A model generated the notes under the pieces. The model saw only the letters and a program-made list of their open reading frames with translations. It was not told the origin of the DNA and did no database searches. The position numbers and the translations under genes are program-made. A stretch of 64,000 nt of DNA from Silicimonas algicola (GTDB taxonomy: Bacteria; Pseudomonadota; Alphaproteobacteria; Rhodobacterales; Rhodobacteraceae), in the NCBI RefSeq assembly GCF_003148765.1, contig NZ_QGGV01000011.1, positions 1 through 64,000 on the forward strand, in the 5' to 3' direction. Shown one piece after another: positions 24,138 to 33,082 of the stretch (positions are counted from its first letter, which is position 1; each line of letters begins with the position of its first letter).

Positions 24138-26395
24138 CCGACGACGCGGACGACCTGCTGGCACTGATGACGAACAGCGCGGCCCGCTTTGCCGGGGCGT
24201 CGACCGACCGGGCGCGCGCCTTGCGCGGTAGGCTGCCGGGGTTCGACCAGGGCGTCTGGGACGCGATGACGGCACAGGGCTGGACCGGTGTGATGGTGCC
24301 AGAGGACGCGGGCGGGCAGGGCCTGACCCTCGCCGCCGCCTGCGCTTTGCTGGACCCGCTGGCCCGGGCGCTCCTCCCCGAACCGCTCGCTGCCGTGGCG
24401 GTCGAAGCGGCGGTGCTGGCCGGGGCCGTGGACGCGATCGAGGTGCTGCAGGGCATCGCTGCGGGCCGGGTCACGGTGGTCGCTGCGGGGGGAACGCTGG
24501 CGGTCGCGGCGGGGCGATTGTCGGGGCGGGTGAATCATGTACCAGTTGGCCCGGGGGCCGACCTGTTCCTTGTTGCGGCCCCCTACGGCCAGATCGCCGC
24601 CCTGCCGCCCGGCACGCCGGGCCTGACGGTGACGCCAGAACCCCGCGCCGACGGAACCTATGCCGCGCGGCTGGATCTGGACGCCGTTCCGATCGGCATG
24701 GCTCTAGCCGAAGGTGCCACCGGCCGGTCCGCCCTGCGCCGCGCCCGCGCTGCCGCCGTCATCGCCACCTCGGCCGAATTGTTCGCCTGCATGGACCGGG
24801 CGCTGGAGATCACGCTCGACTACATGCGTCTGCGCGAACAGTTCGGCCGGCCGATAGGCGCGTTCCAGGCGCTCCAGCACCGCGCTGTGGACCTCTACAT
24901 CCAGAAGGAACTGGCGCGCGCCGTGCGGGACGAGGCAGTCGCCGCCTTTGACGCAGGGGCTGACCCTGACTGGCTGGACCTTGTGGCGTCGCGCGCGAAG
25001 GCCCGCGCGGGCCATGCGGCGGCGTTGATCGGCCGCGAGGCCATCAAGCTGCACGGCGCCATCGGCGTGACCGATGCCCATGACGCCGGTCTCTACTTGC
25101 GGCGCATCCTGTCGCTGGCTGCCTTGCACGGCAACGCCGACCACCACCGCATCCGCTGCGACGCGCTTAGCCCGACTCTGACCGAAGCTAAGGACACCAA
25201 CCTCCCGCCGCCTCCGCCCGAATTTCTGGCCAACAGCAACGCCGACATCGACTGGAACGCTTGGCCGGAGCCGGTATTTCGCGCCGGCATCCGGGCCTGT
25301 TTCGACCGGTACTACCCCGACCACTTACGCCACAAGGGCCGGCGCGGGACACCAGCAGAGCTGCGCGACTGGCTGGCGCTGATGGTCGCCAAGGGCTGGA
25401 TGGCCCCGGCCTGGCCGCGCGACCGGGGCGGCATGGGCCTGTCGCCGGCACGGCAACTGATCTTCATCGAGGAACGCGAACGCGCCGGGATCATGCGCCA
25501 CCCCGATCAGGGTACGGTGATGCTGGGGCCGATGCTGATGCGGCATGGCACGGCCGCGCAGCAGGACCACTGGCTGCCCCGCATCCTGTCGAACAAAACG
25601 ATCTGGTGCCAGGGTTATTCCGAGCCGCAGGCGGGGTCGGATCTGGCCAGCCTGCGCACCCGTGCGGTGGCGAGGGACGGCGGCTGGACCCTCGACGGGT
25701 CGAAGATTTGGACCACAATGGCGCACCACGCGACCCACATGTTCCTGCTGGCGCGCACCGACCTGCAGGCGAAAAAGCAGGCGGGGCTCAGTTTCTTCCT
25801 CCTCGACCTCGCAACGCCCGGCGTCACGATCCGGCCGATCCGCAACATCGCCGGCCACGAGGAGTTCTGCGAGGTGTTCTTCGACGCCGTCGCGATCCCG
25901 GCCGAAAATCTTGTCGGGCCGCTGCACGGTGGTTGGACCGTGGCCAAGTCGGTACTCGGGTTCGAGCGACTGAACAACGGCAGCCCGCGCCGGGTCGAGG
26001 GGCCACTGAAGCTGGTGACCGAACTGGCTCAGGCGACGGGGTTGGACGCCGACCCGGTGTTCCTATCGCGGCTGGCGGCGGTGACGCTGGACGTGGCTGA
26101 CCTGAAATCCGCCTATGCCCGCTTTGCCGGGCAGGTCGCCGCCGGCGAGTCGCCGGGGCCCGAGGTGTCGCTGCTCAAGGTCTGGGCCGGCGAATGCGCG
26201 CAGCGGCTGACCGAATTCCTGATCGAGGCGGCGGGCGAGGCCGGTGGCGTCGCCGGGCGGCAGGACTTCAGCGGGGTGCAGCTCGACGTTCTGGCGCCGT
26301 TCTACGCTATGTTTCCCGCGCAGATTGCGTCGGGCACCAACGATATCCAGCGGAACATCCTCGCCACCCGGGTGCTGGGCCTGCCGCGCAGCTAG
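24134..26395 (+). CDS. Fused double acyl-CoA dehydrogenase
   Basis: 753 residues with two ACAD modules. Module 1 (about 1-350) is of the small FadE29-like type: it has LREQFGRPIGAFQALQHR and KLHGAIGVTDAHDAG and a short variable middle domain. A proline-rich linker (LPPPPPEF) follows. Module 2 (about 375-753) is of the larger type, with QGYSEPQAGSDLASL, GSKIWTTMAHHATH and a C-terminus SGTNDIQRNILATR. The window has an unfused homologous pair at 50825-53085 in the opposite order (large then small). Such pairs form alpha2beta2 enzymes for branched or steroid-side-chain acyl-CoAs. Confidence 0.88.
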   Translation: MTDDADDLLALMTNSAARFAGASTDRARALRGRLPGFDQGVWDAMTAQGWTGVMVPEDAGGQGLTLAAACALLDPLARALLPEPLAAVAVEAAVLAGAVDAIEVLQGIAAGRVTVVAAGGTLAVAAGRLSGRVNHVPVGPGADLFLVAAPYGQIAALPPGTPGLTVTPEPRADGTYAARLDLDAVPIGMALAEGATGRSALRRARAAAVIATSAELFACMDRALEITLDYMRLREQFGRPIGAFQALQHRAVDLYIQKELARAVRDEAVAAFDAGADPDWLDLVASRAKARAGHAAALIGREAIKLHGAIGVTDAHDAGLYLRRILSLAALHGNADHHRIRCDALSPTLTEAKDTNLPPPPPEFLANSNADIDWNAWPEPVFRAGIRACFDRYYPDHLRHKGRRGTPAELRDWLALMVAKGWMAPAWPRDRGGMGLSPARQLIFIEERERAGIMRHPDQGTVMLGPMLMRHGTAAQQDHWLPRILSNKTIWCQGYSEPQAGSDLASLRTRAVARDGGWTLDGSKIWTTMAHHATHMFLLARTDLQAKKQAGLSFFLLDLATPGVTIRPIRNIAGHEEFCEVFFDAVAIPAENLVGPLHGGWTVAKSVLGFERLNNGSPRRVEGPLKLVTELAQATGLDADPVFLSRLAAVTLDVADLKSAYARFAGQVAAGESPGPEVSLLKVWAGECAQRLTEFLIEAAGEAGGVAGRQDFSGVQLDVLAPFYAMFPAQIASGTNDIQRNILATRVLGLPRS

Positions 26396-27486
26396 TCCTC
26401 GCGCCGGGGGCCGAAGACCGCGACTTCCAGCCGTTCGACGGCAGGCAGGAACCGCAAGCGGACCTGCAGGTCGAGGATCGTCTTGGCAAAAGCGTTCACC
26501 ATGATTGCGCGGGTAACGTGGAATCCTAGGATCAGCGCGGAATTGAGGTGCAGCACCTGCGCCGTCACCGACATCTCGGCGATGCCCCCGGCCGATGAGG
26601 CGAGTGCAGCGGTGGCGAGGTCAAGCCCGGTTGCCGCCGACAGGATCGCCGCCACGCCGAACAGCGCCGCCGTGACCAGCAGGGTAAACACGACGCCCAG
26701 CAGGAACAGCCGCGGCATGCGCAGCACGATGTCGCGCCGGAACCGCGCGCCGACCGCGACGCCCAGCAGGTATTGCCCGCCGATGAACAGCCCGTGCGGC
26801 AGGTGCCCGCCGATCATGTCGAACGACGACAGCGCCGCCGCCGCGACCAGCGCGCCTAGCATCCAGGGGTTCGCAGCCCCAAGCCAGCGCATCGCCATGA
26901 CCCCCAGAAGCGCCGCGAGGAACAGCGGCAGCAGGAAGGGCAAGGGAACCGACGGGGCGGTGACGATGGTCGCAAAGGTGCCGTGGATGTCCAACGCGAT
27001 GATCGTCGGCGGCAGCACCAGTACGACGAGGCCCAGCCGCACTGTCTGGGCTACGGCAATGGGCTCGGACCGCGCGCCGGCGGCGGCGCCGATGTTCGCC
27101 ATCTCGGATAGCCCGCCCGGCATCATCGCGAAGAACGCGGTGTTGCGGTCGAGCCGGCCGAAATGCGCGTAAAACACGCTGAAAAATCCGGTGACGCAGG
27201 CGGCGGTTAGCGCGATCACCACCATCACCGGAACCCACAGAACGATCTGCGCCAACAACGCGCCGGTGATGTTCAGCCCCAGCGCGGCACCGATCACCAA
27301 CTGCCCTAGTCGCCGCATCCGCGTCGTCGCCAGCACTGGGCGGCCCGACACCGAGAAAAGCGCCGTCGCGATCAGCGGCCCAAGGATCCAGGCCAGCGGC
27401 ACATCGGCCACCTCGAACGCGACGCCGGTCGCCGCCGCCACCGCCAGAGCCAGCCCGCGCTGCAGCCAGAGGAACAGGCGCGACAC
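26392..27486 (-). CDS. AbrB-family (AmoA-like DUF) membrane protein
   Basis: 364 residues, hydrophobic throughout, with about ten membrane segments in two repeats. Characteristic stretches are PLAWILGPLIATALFS, MMPGGLSEMANIGAAAGA and, in the second repeat, SSAGGIAEMSVTAQVLHL. Members are putative regulators or transporters, often next to carboxylate catabolism genes. GTG 27486 is chosen because GGAGG lies 5 bp upstream. 18 bases separate it from the MmgE/PrpD gene before it. Its stop shares the CTAG palindrome with the stop of the convergent dehydrogenase gene. Confidence 0.8.
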   Translation of the reverse strand: MSRLFLWLQRGLALAVAAATGVAFEVADVPLAWILGPLIATALFSVSGRPVLATTRMRRLGQLVIGAALGLNITGALLAQIVLWVPVMVVIALTAACVTGFFSVFYAHFGRLDRNTAFFAMMPGGLSEMANIGAAAGARSEPIAVAQTVRLGLVVLVLPPTIIALDIHGTFATIVTAPSVPLPFLLPLFLAALLGVMAMRWLGAANPWMLGALVAAAALSSFDMIGGHLPHGLFIGGQYLLGVAVGARFRRDIVLRMPRLFLLGVVFTLLVTAALFGVAAILSAATGLDLATAALASSAGGIAEMSVTAQVLHLNSALILGFHVTRAIMVNAFAKTILDLQVRLRFLPAVERLEVAVFGPRRED

Positions 27487-27503
27487 CGCCGCCTCCGACC
27501 GGG

Positions 27504-28901
27504 TTAGGCTGCAGCGAGCAAGGCGATCAGCGTGCCGGCATCGTCGAGGTTGTCCATCCTCAGCACTGCGTCGGCCAGCTCCCGGGCCTGCGCCTCGGGC
27601 AGGGCCTTGGTCGCCAGTTTCATGAACTTGTCCACGATGTCGGCCTCTGTCGCGAACGATTTTTCGCTGCCGCGCGGCGCCTCGACCGTTTCCTCGTGGA
27701 CGCTGCCGTCGGTGAGTTGGACCTCGACCCGGACCATGTGCCGGAACCGCGACCCGCGCGCGGTGATGGCGGGATCCTCGCGGCAGGTGACCCGGCGCGA
27801 GAGCGAGATCCGGTCGGCGTTGTCCACCACATCGGGAGTGAACTGGTCCACGAATACGTCGCCTTCGATCAGCAGGGTCGCTACGCAGAACGGCAGGTTC
27901 AATTGGGCCGAGGTCAGGCCTTCGGGTCGGTAGGGCCAGCCAACATGATCGACCGTGACCTGGCTGCCGTGCACCACGATCTCCTTCAACTCGTCCAGTG
28001 TGAAGGGCCGCCGCGACTGGATCGCGCGGATTGCGTCGAGCGTTGTGTGGTTGCTGCCGACGCAGGAATAGAACTTGAGCGCGATCTTCTCCGTCTCCCA
28101 CCGCTCGCCAAGATCGGCCGAAAGCTCGGTCATGTCGAAGCGATCGGTGGAGCGCGAAAACGTGGTGCAGAACCCGCCATAAGGCGCCTCGAGCACGTCG
28201 CGGATGCCGGTGAAGCCGTCCTTCGCAAACAGCGCCCCATACAGCCCGCTTTGTGAGGACCGCCCGGCGTGCATCCGTTTCACCATCGCGCCGTATTGCG
28301 CGGCCATCAGCCCGGCGGCCTGCGTCCCGGCGATCCCCAGCGCGTTCTGCGTCTGCTCGGCGTCCAGCCCGAGCGCGCGGGACGCCCCCGCCGCGGCGGA
28401 AAACACGCCGAGCGTCGCGCCGGAATGCCAGCCCTGGCCGATGTGTTCCTGCCCCATGCAGATGCCGACGCGGGGCCCGATCTCGTAGCCTGCGACGATG
28501 GCGGTCAGGAAGTCGCGACCGCTGATCGGGCTGCCTTCGACAGCCGCGATCAGCGCCGGCAACGTCACCGCGCCGACATGCAGGACGCCGACCCGGTGCA
28601 CGTCATCCAGTTCGAACCCTTGCACCTGCGTGCCGTTCACCAACGCCGCGTGGGGCGCCGACAGCCGCTGCGCCGTGCCCCAGACCGAACACCCGGTCGA
28701 GCTGTCGATCCGGCCCAGCGTGTCCTGCAGGATCCGCGTCCACGGCAGGTTCGCGCCATAGAGCGCACAGCCCAGCGAATCTAGCACCAGAAGCTTGATC
28801 CGGGTCCGCACGCTGGCGGGGATGTCCTCGTAGCGCAGGCCGGACACGAATTCGGCGATGCGGCGGGTATGGGTGTCGTCAAAGGCGGTGTGGGCGGTCA
28901 T
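27504..28901 (-). CDS. MmgE/PrpD-family protein (third of five)
   Basis: 465 residues. Motifs: GANLPWTRILQDT, NGTQVQGFELDDVHRVGVLH, GQGWHSGATLGVF, AQYGAMVKRMHAGR and LKFYSCVGSNHTT. Its DFDD motif is varied (FELDD) and it belongs by eye with the copy at 35356 (ELDS, VKRLHLGR). Encoded with the methylisocitrate-lyase-like gene (4-bp overlap) and the AbrB-type protein, a set that resembles methylcitrate-cycle genes without a synthase. Confidence 0.85.
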   Translation of the reverse strand: MTAHTAFDDTHTRRIAEFVSGLRYEDIPASVRTRIKLLVLDSLGCALYGANLPWTRILQDTLGRIDSSTGCSVWGTAQRLSAPHAALVNGTQVQGFELDDVHRVGVLHVGAVTLPALIAAVEGSPISGRDFLTAIVAGYEIGPRVGICMGQEHIGQGWHSGATLGVFSAAAGASRALGLDAEQTQNALGIAGTQAAGLMAAQYGAMVKRMHAGRSSQSGLYGALFAKDGFTGIRDVLEAPYGGFCTTFSRSTDRFDMTELSADLGERWETEKIALKFYSCVGSNHTTLDAIRAIQSRRPFTLDELKEIVVHGSQVTVDHVGWPYRPEGLTSAQLNLPFCVATLLIEGDVFVDQFTPDVVDNADRISLSRRVTCREDPAITARGSRFRHMVRVEVQLTDGSVHEETVEAPRGSEKSFATEADIVDKFMKLATKALPEAQARELADAVLRMDNLDDAGTLIALLAAA

Positions 28902-29824
28902 GGCCGGGCTCCGTCAGCGGGGGGGTGGTCGGGAAGAACGGTCGCCGCGATGTTTTCGTCCAGCCGTTCGTAGTCATAGTAGCCGATCCGCTCGTAAAGC
29001 TCGGCCCGGGTCATCATCGCGGACAGGTCGGCAGACACGTCGCCGTTGGCAATCAGCCGGCCGTAGAATTCCTCCATCGCCCGCCCCGCGACGCGCAGCG
29101 CGGACACCGGGTAGATCACGAGGTTGACGCCCCAGGCGGTCCAGTCAGACAGCGGGATGATTGGCGTCCGCCCGAATTCCGTCATGTTGCCGAGCAGCGG
29201 GATGTCGAGCGCCCCGCGCACCTCGCGCACCATGTCGGCCGAAGTCATCGCCTCGACAAAGACGATGTCGGCGCCGGCGTTCACATAGGCCCGCGCCCGT
29301 GTCAGCGCCTCGTCGAGCGAGATCATCACCGCATCGGTGCGAGCGCAGATCAGCAGGCTGTCGGCGGCCTTCTTCGCCGCCGCGACCTTGCGGCACATAT
29401 CGTCCATCGGGACCAGCCGCTTGTCGTTCAGGTGGCCGCACTTCTTGGGGAAGTCCTGATCCTCGATCTGGATCGCGGCGGCGCCTGCGGATTCCAGTTC
29501 GCGCACCGCGCGCATGACATTCAGCGCTTCTCCGAACCCGGTGTCGCCGTCCACGATCAGGGGCAGGCCGCTGGCTCGCACCACGGTGCGGGCGGCGCGA
29601 GTAACATCTTCCATCGTCAACAGACCGAGGTCGGGAAGCGCCATCGACGCCGACAGCGCCGCACCGGACAGATACAGCGCCTGGAATCCGGCGCGTTTGG
29701 CGAGCAAGGCCGACAGCCCGTCCCAGCATCCGGCCACCGCCGTGGTGCCGCCGCCATCGATCAGCGCCTGCAGGGTCGGCGGGGCGTGAGGCCGCGCGTC
29801 GCGGTTCAGAAGCCAGTCGGTCAT
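28898..29824 (-). CDS. Isocitrate lyase/PEP mutase family protein (methylisocitrate-lyase-like)
   Basis: 308 residues, TIM barrel. PLIVDGDTGFGEALNVMR carries the Mg-binding Asp, and QIEDQDFPKKCGHLNDKRLV carries the KKCGH signature with the catalytic Cys of lyases, so cleavage of a 2-hydroxy-acid to pyruvate or glyoxylate plus a dicarboxylate is likely. ICARTDAV follows. Length suits PrpB or 2,3-dimethylmalate lyase rather than isocitrate lyase. First gene of a leftward unit with MmgE/PrpD and AbrB; near-match operator at 29914. Confidence 0.88.
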   Translation of the reverse strand: MTDWLLNRDARPHAPPTLQALIDGGGTTAVAGCWDGLSALLAKRAGFQALYLSGAALSASMALPDLGLLTMEDVTRAARTVVRASGLPLIVDGDTGFGEALNVMRAVRELESAGAAAIQIEDQDFPKKCGHLNDKRLVPMDDMCRKVAAAKKAADSLLICARTDAVMISLDEALTRARAYVNAGADIVFVEAMTSADMVREVRGALDIPLLGNMTEFGRTPIIPLSDWTAWGVNLVIYPVSALRVAGRAMEEFYGRLIANGDVSADLSAMMTRAELYERIGYYDYERLDENIAATVLPDHPPADGARP

Positions 29825-29913
29825 GTGTCCCTCCAGTCGTCGGCGTCCGAGGCAAGTGTGCCCTGCCGGTGCACCTATTCTGCCGATGCGGGTCCTCGAT
29901 ACTGTTCGGTCTC

Positions 29914-29921
29914 AGTATACC
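29914..29921. promoter_or_regulatory. AGTATACC, one-mismatch copy of the island palindrome
   Basis: In CTCAGTATACCAAAAA, 89 bp upstream of the lyase start at 29824, in the 253-bp divergent region that also holds the exact site at 30024. No other feature is seen in this region. Confidence 0.5.
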
Positions 29922-30023
29922 AAAAACCGGAACTCGGTCTGCCTGCGTCATGGCACCTGGGACCATGCAAGGTCAAGAGGCTGGGGCGATACAGAAAGAA
30001 CTGGCGCCCGGCAGCGCAGGACT

Positions 30024-30031
30024 GGTATACC
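30024..30031. promoter_or_regulatory. GGTATACC palindrome, candidate operator
   Basis: Extends to a perfect 10-bp palindrome TGGTATACCA (30023-30032), 46 bp before the ATG at 30078. The best-formed copy in the window. Confidence 0.62.
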
Positions 30032-30077
30032 ATTTTTGAAATGATCTGGATCTCGAATCGAACGTGACTGGTGTTCC

Positions 30078-31472
30078 ATGCTGAATGAGGTGGCACGGCG
30101 ACTGCTGGCGATCCGGTTCGACACGCTGCCCAAGGTAGCCGTGGCGACCGCCGTCGATGCGATCCTCGATACCGTAGGCGTCACGCTGGCCGGGGCGCCG
30201 GAACCGGCGGCACTGGCTGCGCGCGCCGCACTGGTCGCCGGGGGCGGAAGTTCCGGGGCGGCGACCCTCTTTGGGCTGCCAGACACAGCCGGGGTACTGG
30301 ACGCTGCGCTGGCGAACGGCACGGCGAGCCACGCACTCGACTTCGATGACTGTTCCAACACGCTGGGCGGCCACCCCTCGGCTCCCATCATACCGGCACT
30401 CTGGGCGTTGGCCGAGGCGGAGGGTGGAACGGGACGCGCCCTGATCGCCGCCTATGTCGCCGGATTCGAGGTCGAGACCCGGATTGGCCGCGCCGTCAAT
30501 TTCCACCATTATGAAAAGGGCTGGCACCCTACTGCGACGTTGGGGATCTTCGGCGCCGCCGCCGCATCGGCCCACCTGATGCGGCTGGACGCGGAGCGCA
30601 CGGCAATGGCGCTGGCGTTGGCGGCCACAATGTCCTCGGGGCTCAAGGCCAACTTCGGCACCATGGCCAAGCCGTTCCACGTCGGCCACTGCGCCCGCAA
30701 CGGGCTGTTCGCCGCGCTTCTGGCGCGAGAGGGCATGACCGCCAACCCCGAGGCGCTGACCCATCCGCAAGGGTTCTTCGAAGTGCTGAACAGCCCGGGC
30801 ACCTATGCGCCGGAACGCGTGCTGGAGCAATTCGCCGACCCGCTCGACATCGTGGAAACTGGTGTCGCGTTCAAACGCCACCCCTGCTGCGCCAGCACCC
30901 ACCCGGCAATCGACGCGCTGCTGGCCCTGCGCGCCGACCAGGGCCTGACGGCGGACGACGTGTCCCACGTCCTGTCCTGGACCCACCCGCGCCGGCTGCG
31001 CCATACCAACCGGCCTAGCCCCTCCAGCGGTCTCGATGCCAAGTTTTCCGTCCAGTATGTGCTGGCCCGCGCGCTCCGGCACGGGATCGTCAGTCTCGAC
31101 CATTTCAGCGATGTCGCGATGGCCGACCCGGCGACGCGCGACCTGATGGCACGGATCACCGCCGAACCGCACCCCGAGGCGCGGATGGACACGACCGAGC
31201 ACTTCTTTGGCGAGGTGACGCTGACGCTGGCCGATGGCCGCGTGCTGCGGCACCGCGTCGAACGCCCCGTGGGGCGCGACCGCGACCACCCGCTGCCGCC
31301 CGGCGCGCTGCACGCCAAGTTCCGCGACTGTGCAGGCCGCTCGCTCGACACGGACCGGACCGATCGCCTGCTGGCCGCGCTGGTGGCGCTTCCCGACCTC
31401 CCGCGCATCGCAGACCTGTCGGACCTGCTGCGCGCGCCACGGCCCGGTCTGTCCCGCCGCGCCGCCCTCTGA
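30078..31472 (+). CDS. MmgE/PrpD-family protein (fourth of five)
   Basis: 464 residues. NGTASHALDFDDCSNTLGGH, EKGWHPTATLGIFGAAAASA, NFGTMAKPFHVGHCARNG and FKRHPCCASTHPAID give a textbook family pattern, closest by eye to the copy at 7362. It leads a unit with the tricarballylate-dehydrogenase-like flavoprotein (24 bp downstream) and a TctC protein. The pairing suggests the substrate or product is an unsaturated tricarboxylate such as an aconitate; this is inference. Confidence 0.86.
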   Translation: MLNEVARRLLAIRFDTLPKVAVATAVDAILDTVGVTLAGAPEPAALAARAALVAGGGSSGAATLFGLPDTAGVLDAALANGTASHALDFDDCSNTLGGHPSAPIIPALWALAEAEGGTGRALIAAYVAGFEVETRIGRAVNFHHYEKGWHPTATLGIFGAAAASAHLMRLDAERTAMALALAATMSSGLKANFGTMAKPFHVGHCARNGLFAALLAREGMTANPEALTHPQGFFEVLNSPGTYAPERVLEQFADPLDIVETGVAFKRHPCCASTHPAIDALLALRADQGLTADDVSHVLSWTHPRRLRHTNRPSPSSGLDAKFSVQYVLARALRHGIVSLDHFSDVAMADPATRDLMARITAEPHPEARMDTTEHFFGEVTLTLADGRVLRHRVERPVGRDRDHPLPPGALHAKFRDCAGRSLDTDRTDRLLAALVALPDLPRIADLSDLLRAPRPGLSRRAAL

Positions 31473-31495
31473 TCCATCGACCTGAAGGAGTTCCT

Positions 31496-33025
31496 ATGAC
31501 CCCGATCGACCTGCGCCAGTTTCAACCCGATGTGATCGTCGTCGGCGCCGGCAATGCCGCCCTCAGTGCGGCCATCTCGGCGCAGGAGAACGGCGCCCGG
31601 CCGCTGATCGTCGAGGCCGCGCCGTTCGAGGAACGGGGGGGCAACTCGCACTATACTGGCGGCGCGTTCCGCTTCGCCTACGACGGGGTGGACGACCTCT
31701 TGGAGATTTGCCCGGCGATGGCCGAGGAGGACCTGACGCAGATCGATTTCGGCACCTACACCGAGGAACAGTATTTCGACGACATGTTCGAGCTGACGCA
31801 GTTCCGCACCGACCCCGAGCTGTGCGAGATCCTAGTCCGGTCGAGCAAGGAGACTGCTAAGTGGGTCGCCCAGCAGGGCGTTAAGATGTGGCCAGGCCTC
31901 GGCCGGCAGGCCTACAAGGTCGACGGTAAGTTCCGGTTCTGGGGCGGGCTCGCTCTGCACATCTCGGGCGGAGGGCCGGAGATGCTTGCAGCACTCTATG
32001 CCCGGGCCGAGGTGCTGGGGATCCCGGTCGCCTACGAGACGCCGGCCGTCGAATTGCTGCGCGACGGCGACCGCGTCACCGGCGTCGCGGTGATGAGCAA
32101 GGGCGAGCGGGTGGAGCTTCGCGCCGGTGCCGTGGTGCTGGCCTGCGGCGGGTTCGAATCGAACCCCGAGATGCGGGCGCGCTACCTCGGCCCCGGCTGG
32201 GACCTCGCCAAGGTGCGCGGGACGCGGTTCAACATGGGCGCGGGCCTGCGCATGGCACTGGCCATCGGGGCGCGCAGCCACGGCAACTGGTCGGGCTGCC
32301 ATTCCGTCGCCTGGGACGTGAACGCGCCGCCCTTTGGCGATCTGGCCATCGGCGACCAGTTCCAGAAGCACAACTATCCATATGGTATCCTGGTGAACGC
32401 CAAGGGCGAGCGCTACGTTAACGAGGGCGCCAACTTCCACTCGCACACCTATGCCAAGTATGGCGGCGAGATCCTGAAACAGCCGGGCATGTTCGCCTGG
32501 CAGGTGTTCGACGACAAGACGCGGCACCTGCTGCGAGGCGAATACCGCATCCGTCGCGTGACCAAGGTTGAATCCGACACCATCGACGGGCTGGCCGAGC
32601 AACTGGACGGCGTCGATACCGAAGCCTTCCTGCGCATGGTGCGCGACTTCAACGCCGCCTGCCGCACCGACACCCCGTTTGACCCGAACGTCCGCGACGG
32701 CCGCCGGACCGAGGGGCTAGCCATCGACAAGACCAACTGGGCCAACCCGATCGACACCCCGCCATTCCACGCCTACCACGTCACCACGGGCATCACCTTC
32801 ACCTTCGGCGGGCTCAAGGTGACGACAGATACGGCGGTCGAATCAGAATTTGGCGCGCCAATCGCCGGCCTTTATGCCGCGGGCGAAATCGTTGGCGGGC
32901 TGTTCGTCCACAACTACGCCAGCGGCACCGGCCTGATGTCGGGCGCGACCTTCGGCCGGATCGCCGGTCGAAACGCGGCCCGGCACGCGCAGGTCGCCGA
33001 CACCGAAACACGCGCCACCGCGTGA
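31496..33025 (+). CDS. FAD-dependent dehydrogenase, TcuA (tricarballylate dehydrogenase)-like
   Basis: 509 residues of the fumarate-reductase flavoprotein family. DVIVVGAGNAALSAA is the dinucleotide-binding motif; GGNSHYTGGAFRF, GTRFNMGAGLRMALAIGA and the C-terminal YAAGEIVGGLFVHNYASGTG are typical of TcuA, which oxidises tricarballylate to cis-aconitate in Salmonella. No iron-sulfur electron-acceptor partner (TcuB) is encoded nearby. AAGGAG lies 7 bp before ATG 31496. Lies between an MmgE/PrpD and a TctC gene, as expected for uptake and oxidation of a tricarboxylic acid. Confidence 0.84.
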   Translation: MTPIDLRQFQPDVIVVGAGNAALSAAISAQENGARPLIVEAAPFEERGGNSHYTGGAFRFAYDGVDDLLEICPAMAEEDLTQIDFGTYTEEQYFDDMFELTQFRTDPELCEILVRSSKETAKWVAQQGVKMWPGLGRQAYKVDGKFRFWGGLALHISGGGPEMLAALYARAEVLGIPVAYETPAVELLRDGDRVTGVAVMSKGERVELRAGAVVLACGGFESNPEMRARYLGPGWDLAKVRGTRFNMGAGLRMALAIGARSHGNWSGCHSVAWDVNAPPFGDLAIGDQFQKHNYPYGILVNAKGERYVNEGANFHSHTYAKYGGEILKQPGMFAWQVFDDKTRHLLRGEYRIRRVTKVESDTIDGLAEQLDGVDTEAFLRMVRDFNAACRTDTPFDPNVRDGRRTEGLAIDKTNWANPIDTPPFHAYHVTTGITFTFGGLKVTTDTAVESEFGAPIAGLYAAGEIVGGLFVHNYASGTGLMSGATFGRIAGRNAARHAQVADTETRATA

Positions 33026-33082
33026 TCTGAAATCCGACCTGCCCCAAGGGCGGGCGGCCACATCGTCTGGGAGGACAAAGAG

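Noticed and set aside
27487-28101. Upstream extension of the AbrB-type frame
   Set aside because: Overlaps the MmgE/PrpD gene in a second frame; the GGAGG-supported GTG at 27486 is the better start.
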